Notes: generated from the letters alone by a model not told the origin. Numbered from the stretch's first letter, positions 1 through 7,454 are shown. The stretch: DNA of 11,562 bases from Clostridia bacterium (GCA_900757255.1 CAAENE010000057.1:1-11562), one strand, 5' to 3'. A program made the numbers and translations.

Positions 1-2
1 AA

Positions 3-689
3 AAAGTTTTCTTGATGGGTGATTCTATCAGAAAAGGGTATGACAGATATGTAAAAGAAAGCATGAAAAACATTGCACAAGTGTACTATCCGGATGAAAA
101 TTGTAAGTTTTCCCAATATATTTTAAGAAATGTACATATGTGGAAGGAAGAACTTGGTATAGACAAGGCAGATGCAGTGCACTGGAATGCCGGGCTTTGG
201 GACACCTTGCAAATTTATGGTGACGACAATCTTACAAGGCTTGATGTTTATGCCGATAATATCGAACGCATAGCAAAACGCATTCATTTTTTGTTTCCCG
301 GTGCTACACAGATTTTTGCTACCAGCACGCCGGTTATTGAAAGCGGATATATCAAAGACTTTGAAATGCGTTTTAATGCCGACATCGAGAAGTATAACGA
401 GGCTGCTAAGACAGTTTTGAAAAAGCACGGAGTCATCATAAATGACCTGTATGAATTGCTCAAAGATAAGCCGGAAAGCTTTCATTCTGACCAGTCTCAC
501 TTTTACACAGCCGACGCAACAGAACTGATCGGCGGCAGAGTAAACAGTGTTTTATGCAAGGCCATGGGAATTGACGAAAGCCTGCTCATAAAACCCAACA
601 AAGAAGAGTTTGCAATCACCTGTCTCAAAAACGACAACGAAATGTACATCAAAAAAGGCGGCTTATATGAACGTATTGAAGGAATTTAA
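3..689 (+). CDS. SGNH/GDSL-family hydrolase, 5' end outside the window
   Basis: Probable serine esterase or acylhydrolase of the SGNH superfamily, removing acyl or acetyl groups from an unknown substrate. The frame is open to the window edge and reads KVFLMGDSIRKGYD, the hydrophobic strand plus GDS nucleophile block of the family, so the TTG/ATG near position 12 is not a real start and only a short N-terminal piece is missing. A block III-like Asn is in HWNAGLWD, and the C-terminal D-x-x-H block is SDQSHF, followed by the usual helix (YTADATELIG). About 228 residues are visible, normal for small SGNH enzymes, with no membrane segment. The GRE gene starts about 50 nt downstream on the same strand, so the two are probably one operon. 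It may prepare or deacylate the substrate of that pathway (inference). The fold is fairly sure; the substrate is unknown. Confidence 0.8.
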   Translation, partial: KVFLMGDSIRKGYDRYVKESMKNIAQVYYPDENCKFSQYILRNVHMWKEELGIDKADAVHWNAGLWDTLQIYGDDNLTRLDVYADNIERIAKRIHFLFPGATQIFATSTPVIESGYIKDFEMRFNADIEKYNEAAKTVLKKHGVIINDLYELLKDKPESFHSDQSHFYTADATELIGGRVNSVLCKAMGIDESLLIKPNKEEFAITCLKNDNEMYIKKGGLYERIEGI

Positions 690-739
690 AAAGTTGAGTA
701 TCAAAGAGGTATCTTAACGATATGTAAAGGAGAATGGAT

Positions 740-2968
740 ATGATTTGGAATACATTTGAAAAGGATTTTGACAAGCTTGACCGGCTTCACAACCCTCATT
801 ACGAAAAGGACAGCGGTCTTACTGATTTTGATGAGATTCAAGATAAGCTTCATGAAATAAAAAATAAGCTTAGCGGAGAAAGCCGTCATCAGGCGTCTTC
901 CAAAATAATTGATTTCATTTTCAAAAACTGTGCCGTTGAGGTCAATCCGGTGGATTGGTTTGGTGTGAGCATTGCAGGTTGGGAGCCTGACTGCAGAAGA
1001 TCCCCATGGCGTATGATGCAGCATGTTATTTACGAATGGGAAACGGAACAAATGGAAAAGGATGAAGAAGGCAGGAAAATTCAGGCTTTGCGCAATCTTC
1101 ATGTAGAAACCGGAGCAGGATGGAACTATCCTGACAACTGTCACTCAAAGCCTAACTGGGATGATATACTTAACATGGGTATCGGCGGTATCATAGACAG
1201 GGTTATATACTATCGTGACAAAAAAATTGAAAATGGTGAATATACCGGGGAAATGCAGGATTATTACGAGTCTGTGATCCGTGTTTATGACGGCTTTGTT
1301 CACCTTATAGGCAGATGGGCTGATTATGCAAAAATCAAGGAACAGCAAAACGAAAAAATGCCTCTTGTTCATAAAGCGCTTACGAATATTATGTCTAAGC
1401 CGCCCAAAACATTTTACGAAGCGTTATTGCTGATATACGTTTATTCTATGGTTCAGGAATATGTAACGGGAATCCAGGCGAGAACTCTTGGAAACCTTGA
1501 TACGCTTCTTTACCCACTTTATAAGAAAGAGCTTGCAGAGGGAACTCTTACAAGAGATCATGCAAAAGAGCTTATAAAATATTTTTATATGCAATATGAA
1601 TTTGCAGGCAATATCAATAATCAGCCTATATTCTTTGCAGGTACCGACGGAGAGGGCAACGACCTTGTAAACGATCTCTCGTTTCTTTTTATAGAAGCAT
1701 ACGGTGAACTGAATATTATAAGCCCTAAAGTGCAAATTGCCGTATCAGAAGTTACAAGTGACAAGTTCCTCAAAAAATGCTGTGAGCTTTTAAGAGCGGG
1801 TCATACCTCCTTTGCTTTCGCAAATGAAGACCTTGCAAGAGAGTCGATGGATATTTTGACAGATGATGAAAACGACAAAAAACATCTTTCTCTTTCCGGT
1901 TGTTATAACTTCTCGCTGAAAGAAAATGTCCAGCCTGAATCTGCAGGGATAAGTTTTGTAAAGGGCGTTGAGCTGGCTTTAAACAATGGTAAAGATCCGC
2001 TTACCGGCAAAATGCTTGGTGTTAAAACGGGAGACTGGCCGGAATTGGACTCCTTTGAAAAATTTTATAATGCATATCTTACCCAAACGAAAAAGATAAT
2101 TGATGATGCAGTTGCTATTTCGGAATATTTCGACAGGCATTTTGTTGATATAAGTCCTGCACTTATGTTGTCGGCAAATTTTGAATCCTCGGTAAGTACC
2201 GGTAAAGATATTTATTTCAACGGATCAAAATATCATAATACTGTAATTACTGTATCCTGCCTTGCTACGGCAGTTGACTCACTTTATGCTGTCAAAAAAT
2301 ATGTGTACGACACAAAGCGTATTTCGTTGGATCAGCTTGCTTGTGCACTTGCGGCAAATTGGAAGGGCTATGAAGACCTTCGTCAAGAAATTGCTTCCGA
2401 TGGTGAAAAATACGGCAACAACATCGACGCTGTTGATTTTTATGCTGTGGATATTATGAAAAAGACAGCTGAGTACATTTATTCAAAACGCACATGGCTT
2501 GGAGAAAAATATACCGCCGACGGCGAAGGTATAAACCACGGTATAAAATTCGGAAAGAAAACAGGCGCAACCCCGGATGGAAGATATGCTTATGACCAGC
2601 TTTCAAAAAATCTTCAATCGGTATTCGGATGTGACAGACGCGGTGTACTTGCTTATATCAATTCCGTAACGAAAATCGACGCATATGACTATCCGAACGG
2701 TGCTCCCATTGATTTTGTGCTGCATCCAAGTGTAGTTGAAGGTGAAGAAGGGCTGGATATTATGCTTAATCTGATAAGAACCACCTTCAAAAAGGGCGGT
2801 GCGGCAATACAAGGCAACGTGTACAACGCAGATATATTAAAAGCAGCACAGAGGGAGCCGGAAAAATATAAGGGGCTTCAGGTACGGCTTTGCGGATGGA
2901 GTATGTATTTTAACAAGCTTTCAAAAGATGAGCAGGATATGCTGATCAGGCAGGCGGAAGAAGTATAA
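740..2968 (+). CDS. Glycyl radical enzyme (pyruvate formate-lyase superfamily), divergent subfamily
   Basis: Oxygen-sensitive radical enzyme of the PFL/glycerol-dehydratase superfamily, 742 residues. The start is placed at the second ATG because the Shine-Dalgarno AAAGGAG (726-732) is 1 nt from the ATG at 734 but 7 nt from that at 740. Landmarks: a CHSKPNWDDIL segment (about residue 134) matching the H-x-x-P-D-Y-x-x-V-L region of dehydratase-type GREs; SGCYNF with candidate thiyl Cys388; GATPDGR (609-615); and the C-terminal loop QVRLCGWSMYF with candidate radical Gly719. Odd points: dehydratases and decarboxylases usually have GCxE, but the Glu is Asn390 here; the glycyl loop has Leu and Trp where Val/Ile and Tyr are typical. 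It lacks the adjacent Cys pair of true pyruvate formate-lyase, so a PflB role is unlikely. The next gene is the matching activase. Membership in the superfamily is sure; the reaction is unknown. Confidence 0.93.
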   Translation: MIWNTFEKDFDKLDRLHNPHYEKDSGLTDFDEIQDKLHEIKNKLSGESRHQASSKIIDFIFKNCAVEVNPVDWFGVSIAGWEPDCRRSPWRMMQHVIYEWETEQMEKDEEGRKIQALRNLHVETGAGWNYPDNCHSKPNWDDILNMGIGGIIDRVIYYRDKKIENGEYTGEMQDYYESVIRVYDGFVHLIGRWADYAKIKEQQNEKMPLVHKALTNIMSKPPKTFYEALLLIYVYSMVQEYVTGIQARTLGNLDTLLYPLYKKELAEGTLTRDHAKELIKYFYMQYEFAGNINNQPIFFAGTDGEGNDLVNDLSFLFIEAYGELNIISPKVQIAVSEVTSDKFLKKCCELLRAGHTSFAFANEDLARESMDILTDDENDKKHLSLSGCYNFSLKENVQPESAGISFVKGVELALNNGKDPLTGKMLGVKTGDWPELDSFEKFYNAYLTQTKKIIDDAVAISEYFDRHFVDISPALMLSANFESSVSTGKDIYFNGSKYHNTVITVSCLATAVDSLYAVKKYVYDTKRISLDQLACALAANWKGYEDLRQEIASDGEKYGNNIDAVDFYAVDIMKKTAEYIYSKRTWLGEKYTADGEGINHGIKFGKKTGATPDGRYAYDQLSKNLQSVFGCDRRGVLAYINSVTKIDAYDYPNGAPIDFVLHPSVVEGEEGLDIMLNLIRTTFKKGGAAIQGNVYNADILKAAQREPEKYKGLQVRLCGWSMYFNKLSKDEQDMLIRQAEEV

Positions 2969-2990
2969 GGCGGTTGTAAGGGGAATCAAA

Positions 2991-3869
2991 ATGGCAATGA
3001 TATTTGACATAAAGCATTTTGCGGTTCATGACGGACCCGGCATTAGAACTACTGTATTTTTGAAAGGCTGCCCTCTTAAATGTATTTGGTGTCACAATCC
3101 GGAAGGTATCTCGGGTGCATGTGAGCTGGCATTTTCCGCTGATAAGTGTATGTTTTGCAGAAAGTGTGAGGCAGTCTGCGAAAACGGTGTCCATTTATTT
3201 GCTGACGGTCAGCATAAGCTTATCAAAGAAAATTGCACTTATTGCGGCAAGTGCGAAAAGGCATGCGCCGCAAGTGCTCTTACGATGTATGGAAGAAGAG
3301 TAGGTGTTTGGGATATATTGCCGGAACTTCTTGAAGATAAAGATTTTTACGGAGAGGACGGCGGAGTCACACTTTCCGGAGGGGAGTGCTTAATTCAGGC
3401 TGATTTTTGTGCAGAGCTTTTAGCGGAACTGAAAGACCGGGGTATTCATACTGCGGTTGATACAAGCGGATTTGTGCCGAAAGAGTCAATAGACCGCGTT
3501 TTACCGTACACCGACTTATTTCTTTACGATATAAAGGCATATGATGAAGAGGTACATATCAAAAACACAGGGCATTCAAATAAACTGATTTTTGAAAATC
3601 TTCGTTATCTTGACAGCATTGGTAAAAGTGTGGAAATAAGAATACCGCTTATTCCCGGGCGAAATGATACGCAAATAGAAAAAATAGCTGAATTTTTATC
3701 TCAATTTAAGTGTATAACACAAGTAAAGATTTTGCCGTATCATAAGTTTGCCGAAAGCAAATATAGGTCGCTTGGTATGGATGTAAGCTTACCTGAAAAG
3801 ATTCCCTCAAAAGAGGAGCTTGAAAAGGCAAAAAACACGTTTCAATTATTTGAAATGAACTGTAAGTAA
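2991..3869 (+). CDS. Glycyl radical enzyme activating enzyme (radical SAM)
   Basis: Uses S-adenosylmethionine and a [4Fe-4S] cluster to abstract hydrogen from the glycine of the upstream GRE, generating the stable glycyl radical. The N-terminal HDGPGIRT segment is typical of these activases. The radical-SAM cluster motif is CPLKCIWC (Cys27, Cys31, Cys34). Two extra ferredoxin-type clusters follow: Cys53/56/59/63 and Cys82/85/88/92, each CxxCxxCxxxC. This insert is found in activases of dehydratase/decarboxylase-type GREs and is absent from the short PFL activase. The SAM-binding glycine-rich stretch GGVTLSGGE is at 124-132. Length (292 residues) is normal. The Shine-Dalgarno AAGGGG lies 7 nt before the ATG, and the gene starts 22 nt after the GRE stop, so translation and stoichiometry are probably coupled. 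The two-cluster insert supports a non-PFL partner. Confidence 0.95.
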   Translation: MAMIFDIKHFAVHDGPGIRTTVFLKGCPLKCIWCHNPEGISGACELAFSADKCMFCRKCEAVCENGVHLFADGQHKLIKENCTYCGKCEKACAASALTMYGRRVGVWDILPELLEDKDFYGEDGGVTLSGGECLIQADFCAELLAELKDRGIHTAVDTSGFVPKESIDRVLPYTDLFLYDIKAYDEEVHIKNTGHSNKLIFENLRYLDSIGKSVEIRIPLIPGRNDTQIEKIAEFLSQFKCITQVKILPYHKFAESKYRSLGMDVSLPEKIPSKEELEKAKNTFQLFEMNCK

Positions 3870-3935
3870 ATTTATATTTTCGCGGCTTGTTCCTACTCTC
3901 TGCGCAAAAAACTCTGATTAAAAGGTGCTTGTAAT

Positions 3936-4850
3936 ATGAATGATAAAATATCATTTTTTCAACGCAAAAGAAACGTTGTTCTGATTGCATTTGTTTATAC
4001 ATTTTTATGGGGGTGTGCTTTCCCGCTTGTAAAAATTTGTATGGACTCTTTTAGCATCAAACCGGATGACAATATGTCGAAATGTCTTGTTGCCGGAATC
4101 AGATTTTTATTTTCCGGAATGATCACTCTTGCATGGTGCTTTTTTACAGATTCATCAAAGCTGAAAATGACTGGGTATCAGCTTAAATATACACTTCTTT
4201 ATGCACTCTCTGCAACGGTTCTTCAATATTCATTTACATATATCGGCCTTTCGCGTATAGATGGTTCAAAAGGTGCGATCTTCGACCAGCTTTGTGTTTT
4301 TCTTATCGTTTTATCAGGCGGACTGTTTTTTAAGGACGATAAGCTGAATTTAAATAAGGTTTTGGGATGCTTATTTGGTTTTGTTGGAGTTCTTGTAATT
4401 AATACCGACGGTATATCTTTTGAATTTTCAATTTTTGGTGAAGGTATTATGCTTTTGGCAGTTTTATGTCAGACAGTTTCATTCTTTATAGCAAAGCGTT
4501 CAAGCTCCACTCTCAATGCCGCAAAGCTTGTAGGATACGGCCAGGCTTTGGGCGGAGCAATGCTCTGCATTTTTGCATTTCTTTGCGGAGGCAGAATAAG
4601 TGCGGTGAACCCGTTTGCAGTCATTACGCTTGCTGCCCTTGTTTTTATTTCGGCATTTGCTTATGTTTTATCCATTATGCCGCTTAAGTACTTTCCGGCT
4701 TCCGAAATATCTTCGTTCAATCTGCTTATAACCGTTTTTGGGGTTGTTATGTCAGGAATTGTACTTGGTGAAAATATATTAAAATGGAACTACTTTGTAT
4801 CACTTGCACTCATTGGTGCGGGAATCATACTGATAAACAGCAGAAAATAA
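3936..4850 (+). CDS. EamA/DMT-superfamily permease
   Basis: Integral membrane transporter of the drug/metabolite transporter superfamily, 304 residues. The sequence shows about ten hydrophobic helices in two EamA halves. The first begins VVLIAFVYTFLWGCAFPLVK, a typical DMT first helix. Its half ends around the GCLFGFVGVLVIN segment, and the second half ends with YFVSLALIGAGIILINSRK. The Shine-Dalgarno AAGGTG (3922-3927) is 8 nt from the ATG. It lies 66 nt behind the GRE activase on the same strand with no terminator between, so it is probably the last gene of the GRE operon and may import the substrate or export the product of the pathway (inference). DMT substrates range from amino acids to sugars and nucleotides and cannot be read from the sequence. 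Confidence 0.85.
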   Translation: MNDKISFFQRKRNVVLIAFVYTFLWGCAFPLVKICMDSFSIKPDDNMSKCLVAGIRFLFSGMITLAWCFFTDSSKLKMTGYQLKYTLLYALSATVLQYSFTYIGLSRIDGSKGAIFDQLCVFLIVLSGGLFFKDDKLNLNKVLGCLFGFVGVLVINTDGISFEFSIFGEGIMLLAVLCQTVSFFIAKRSSSTLNAAKLVGYGQALGGAMLCIFAFLCGGRISAVNPFAVITLAALVFISAFAYVLSIMPLKYFPASEISSFNLLITVFGVVMSGIVLGENILKWNYFVSLALIGAGIILINSRK

Positions 4851-5105
4851 TGATGCTGTGATGGAATCTTCAACGGTATTGTTTAAATCGGAAAAAGCTC
4901 TGCTTTGCTTTGCTTGCAAGGAGCAGAGCTTGCGACAGATTGCAACCTGCGATAGCTCTGCGTTAGCTCCTCAGGGTTTCAGCGGGGGATTATGACCCCC
5001 CGCTGAAAGTCTGAAATGGAACCCGCCGCCGATACGGCGGGGGAGGGTCTGACCCCTTGGTCACATCTGCGCATAGGTTATTTTTAAATGATAATCCATA
5101 CATAA
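4851..5105. repeat. Hairpin-rich non-coding gap
   Basis: No credible gene is visible. Several inverted repeats lie in a row: AAGCTCTGCT (4895-4904) pairs with 4922-4931; TTTCAGCGGGGG (4977-4988) pairs perfectly over 12 bp with 4997-5008; CCCGCCG (5022-5028) pairs with 5035-5041; and GGGTC/GACCC surrounds position 5050. None is followed by a T-run, so these are not ordinary intrinsic terminators. G+C is much higher here than in the flanking GRE operon. A dispersed intergenic repeat or a structured 3' UTR are the likely explanations, and the sequence alone does not decide. Confidence 0.5.
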
Positions 5106-5148
5106 AAAACCCCTTGATAATAGTAATAAACCTATTTCAAGGGGTTTT
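5106..5148. terminator. Bidirectional intrinsic terminator between convergent operons
   Basis: The perfect stem AAAACCCCTTGA (5106-5117) / TCAAGGGGTTTT (5137-5148) has A-runs on one side and T-runs on the other, so it can stop transcription on both strands. It lies about 255 nt after the permease stop and 20 nt after the rubrerythrin stop. The loop is long (19 nt). It serves rubrerythrin on the - strand most directly. Confidence 0.8.
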
Positions 5149-5167
5149 GATTCGTTGTTATTTAGTA

Positions 5168-5710
5168 TTAGAAGAACCGTTTTAATAAGCCCTGAAAGCC
5201 TTTGCCGTGCCGCGCTTCATCCTTTGCCATTTCATGTACGGTATCATGGATTGCGTCATAGCCCAGCTCTTTAGCAAGCTTTGCAATTTCCATTTTGCCA
5301 GCAGTTGCGCCATGTTCAGCAGCAACTCGGAGTTCCAGGTTTTTCTTGGTATCGGGATGTACTACATCACCCAGCAGCTCTGCAAATTTTGCAGCGTGTT
5401 CCGCTTCTTCCCATGCAGCCAATTTATAAAATGCGCCGATTTCCGGATATCCTTCTCTTTCAGCCTGTCTTGCCATAGCAAGATACATGCCCACTTCGGT
5501 GCATTCTCCTGTGAAGTTCATGTTAAGCCCTTCGATGATTCTCGGGTCTACATCTTTTGCAACGCCGATTCTGTGCTCATCTGCAAAAACAAGTTCTTCG
5601 TCCTTCTGTTCTGTGAACTTGGAAGCAGGTGCTCCGCACTGAGGACATTTTTCGGGAGGAGTATCTCCTTCATGGACATAACCGCAGATTTGACATACAA
5701 ATTTTTTCAT
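5168..5710 (-). CDS. Reverse rubrerythrin (rubredoxin domain first)
   Basis: Non-haem iron peroxidase that reduces hydrogen peroxide to water in anaerobes, 180 residues, cytoplasmic. The domain order is the reverse of classic rubrerythrin. An N-terminal rubredoxin-like FeS4 domain has Cys6, Cys9, Cys22 and Cys25 (CQICG and CPQCG). A ferritin-like diiron four-helix domain follows, with Glu69, E-A-E-H (102-105), Glu132 and E-A-R-H (165-168). This layout matches the 'reverse rubrerythrin' known from clostridia such as Clostridium acetobutylicum, where it belongs to the PerR regulon. It starts 19 nt after perR with its own GAAGGA ribosome site, so the pair forms a perR-rbr operon. No odd residues were seen; all expected ligands are present. 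Confidence 0.94.
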   Translation of the reverse strand: MKKFVCQICGYVHEGDTPPEKCPQCGAPASKFTEQKDEELVFADEHRIGVAKDVDPRIIEGLNMNFTGECTEVGMYLAMARQAEREGYPEIGAFYKLAAWEEAEHAAKFAELLGDVVHPDTKKNLELRVAAEHGATAGKMEIAKLAKELGYDAIHDTVHEMAKDEARHGKGFQGLLKRFF

Positions 5711-5729
5711 TTTACGTTCCTTCTTTCTT

Positions 5730-6134
5730 TTAATTTAATTTTTTATTCTTTTCAACACAGCCTGCGCACAGGCCGTAAAAAGTAAGCTCATGCGAATCGA
5801 TGCGGCAGCCATTGCTGCTTTCCGCCTTTTTATCTAATTCCTCCAGGCTGTCCAGCTTCAGGTCAAACACCCCGCCGCACTCCCGGCAAACCAGATGGTA
5901 ATGACAGTTGGTCGTATAATCATATCTTACTGTTGTTCCTTCAATGTTGATTTTCATGATTTCTCCATTATTGAAAAGATATCCAAGGTTCCGGTATACC
6001 GTCGCCAAAGATAGTTCCGGATAATCTCCTTTTAGGTCCGAATATATCTGCTCGGCTGTCGGATGTGCTGTCGTCCCTTTTAAATAATTTAAAATCGCTT
6101 CCCGCTGTCGTGAATATCTTGCTCTTTTTTCCAT
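5730..6134 (-). CDS. perR: Fur-family peroxide regulator, PerR type
   Basis: Metal-dependent repressor that senses peroxide through iron-catalysed oxidation of its own histidines. It has an N-terminal winged helix with recognition segment LSLATVYRNL, then a dimerisation domain. The structural zinc site is Cys83/Cys86 (CREC) and Cys123/Cys126 (CAGC). The regulatory site residues match Bacillus subtilis PerR: His24 (HPTAEQIY), Asp72, His78 and His80 (HYH), and Asp91 (VFDL). Asp rather than Glu at the last position favours PerR over Fur. The start is set at the second in-frame ATG (6134): AAAGGG lies 9 nt from it but only 3 nt from the ATG at 6140. It is followed by its probable target, rubrerythrin, and preceded by a palindromic operator, so autoregulation is expected. 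Fur or Zur function is a weaker alternative. Confidence 0.88.
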   Translation of the reverse strand: MEKRARYSRQREAILNYLKGTTAHPTAEQIYSDLKGDYPELSLATVYRNLGYLFNNGEIMKINIEGTTVRYDYTTNCHYHLVCRECGGVFDLKLDSLEELDKKAESSNGCRIDSHELTFYGLCAGCVEKNKKLN

Positions 6135-6154
6135 ATTCATCAGCCCTTTAATTA

Positions 6155-6175
6155 ATAACGATAATCGTTATCGTT
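6155..6175. promoter_or_regulatory. Palindromic Fur/PerR-type operator
   Basis: Two registers of perfect dyad symmetry overlap: ATAACGAT-a-ATCGTTAT (6155-6171) and AACGATAA-tcg-TTATCGTT (6157-6175). The core GATAATCGTTATC differs at one inner position from the 6-1-6 Fur-family model GATAATnATTATC. It sits immediately downstream of the -10 box of the perR promoter, over the expected transcription start, as expected for a repressor site. Confidence 0.78.
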
Positions 6176-6182
6176 TAAATAT

Positions 6183-6210
6183 AGTATAACATAATATTAC
6201 CATTTGTCAA
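6183..6210 (-). promoter_or_regulatory. Promoter of perR-rubrerythrin
   Basis: On the - strand: TTGACA (6205-6210), a 16-nt spacer, and TATACT (6183-6188) with an extended TG one base before it. The predicted start falls inside the palindromic operator. AAAGGG then precedes the perR start codon. Confidence 0.82.
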
Positions 6211-6261
6211 TAGTTTTTTGAAAAAAAGTAAATTATTTTTTATCATATTCCCTTCTTTTTT

Positions 6262-6300
6262 ATTAAAAAAATAAGCCTCTGCCTTTTACAGCAGGGGCTT
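6262..6300 (-). terminator. Probable terminator of the URO-D family gene
   Basis: On the - strand, AAGCC-C-CTGC (6291-6300) pairs with GCAG-A-GGCTT (6273-6282) with one internal mismatch, followed by a T-rich tract (rc of 6262-6271). It lies about 70 nt past the stop of the gene at 6368, and upstream of the perR promoter. Confidence 0.62.
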
Positions 6301-6367
6301 ACGGACAGTCCCTTTCTCCCTTGTATCATACAGAAGTCAAAATACGGAAAGAGTATACCCGGCAAAT

Positions 6368-7432
6368 TTATTTTGTATAGTCGCTGCATGCTTTTAAATA
6401 GGCCAGAACATTTTCAACCGGCACCTCCGGTTCTAAAAGATGGGTTGGTGCGGCAAGCAATCCGCCCTTCTTACCTGCTATATCGAGGTTTTTGAATACT
6501 TCGTTTCTCACATCGTCCGCCGTTCCAAAGGGCATAATCGTCTGCGTCCCGATAGTGCCATGAAAGGAGAGGCGGTCTCCAAACGCGTCATGAATTTCCT
6601 GAAAATCCATACATTCAGGCTGGATCGGATTCAAAACATCTACTCCCACTTCTATCAAATGCGGTATGAAAGGAGTCACAAAACCACAGGAATGATACAG
6701 AACCAGAATATCAGGCTTTGCCTCTTTTGCTGCCGCAATGACCTTGGCAATACGCGGCTTGAGCCAATCACAGTAAAGCTGCTCGCTCATCATGATAGAA
6801 TTCTGCATTCCGATATCGTCCCCCAAAAAGAGAAGGTCGGCGCCTGCCTTTGCATAAATAACAGCTTTTTTAACCGCCATATCCGTTATTCTATCCAGCA
6901 GCACCTCCGCCATGGGATCTTCGCTCATCATATCCATCATCAGGTTCTCCATGCCACGCAGGTACCACGAAGTTTCCCACACGGTACACTGCATGTTTCC
7001 GCAGGCTGCAAGCCCTCTTTTATGCAGTTTTCGAACCTCCTCAGCCTGCTTTTCTCCTGATACGCCGGTATAATCCAAAAACGGATAGGACTCTATCTGC
7101 TCCACGCTGTCAAAATGCTCCATTGGATGGTACATTCTGGTCATATGGAACGCGGATTCGCTTCCCGGTTCATGCGCCACCCCCATTGGATCTAAATACG
7201 TGCCTTTTTTAAAATCCACGTCATAATACTTCCAATAAGCCTGCCGTTCATAAGGCGCCGGCTCAATCCAGGACAGCGACTCATAGGCCGGCTCAATATC
7301 AAAATCTACTTCATGTTCTTTCAGATAGTCCTCAAATTTCTTTTTCAGCGAGGGGCACATATCATATTGAATCGGAATCGTTTCATATCCTTGTCTGCGA
7401 AAAATAGAGAGCAGATTTTCTCTTTTATTCAT
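6368..7432 (-). CDS. Uroporphyrinogen decarboxylase (URO-D) superfamily protein
   Basis: TIM-barrel protein of the URO-D/MtaA superfamily, 354 residues, cytoplasmic. The ATG at 7432 is chosen because AGGAGG (7440-7445) lies 7 nt before it; an in-frame TTG at 7450 would overlap that site. Family features are in the C-terminal half: YHSCGFVTPFIPHLIEVGVDVLNP (HSCG at 247-250), GDRLSFHGTIGTQ, and AAPTHLLEPEVPVENV. The HSCG motif is shared with cobalamin-dependent methyltransferases of the MtaA type, where His and Cys bind zinc. Here the rest of the zinc site is unclear and no corrinoid protein or heme-synthesis gene is nearby. A haem-pathway HemE role is therefore unlikely and methyl transfer is unproven. 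The gene starts just after the yqeY terminator and has its own probable terminator downstream. Confidence 0.8.
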   Translation of the reverse strand: MNKRENLLSIFRRQGYETIPIQYDMCPSLKKKFEDYLKEHEVDFDIEPAYESLSWIEPAPYERQAYWKYYDVDFKKGTYLDPMGVAHEPGSESAFHMTRMYHPMEHFDSVEQIESYPFLDYTGVSGEKQAEEVRKLHKRGLAACGNMQCTVWETSWYLRGMENLMMDMMSEDPMAEVLLDRITDMAVKKAVIYAKAGADLLFLGDDIGMQNSIMMSEQLYCDWLKPRIAKVIAAAKEAKPDILVLYHSCGFVTPFIPHLIEVGVDVLNPIQPECMDFQEIHDAFGDRLSFHGTIGTQTIMPFGTADDVRNEVFKNLDIAGKKGGLLAAPTHLLEPEVPVENVLAYLKACSDYTK

Positions 7433-7454
7433 TTCCTTTCCTCCTGTCAATTTA

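Noticed and set aside
12..14. TTG (then ATG) as start codon of the SGNH hydrolase
   Set aside because: The codons before it encode KVF, completing the hydrophobic strand that normally precedes GDS, so the gene begins outside the window.
740..2968. Calling the GRE pyruvate formate-lyase (pflB)
   Set aside because: There is no adjacent Cys-Cys pair, and the activase has the two-cluster insert absent from PFL activase.
5207..5785. 192-residue open frame on the + strand opposite rubrerythrin
   Set aside because: Cys/Phe/Ser-rich reverse-complement shadow of a well-supported gene; no ribosome site.
7433..7450. In-frame TTG start (MTGGKEMNK...) for the URO-D family gene
   Set aside because: It would place the Shine-Dalgarno AGGAGG inside the coding sequence; the ATG at 7432 has ideal spacing.
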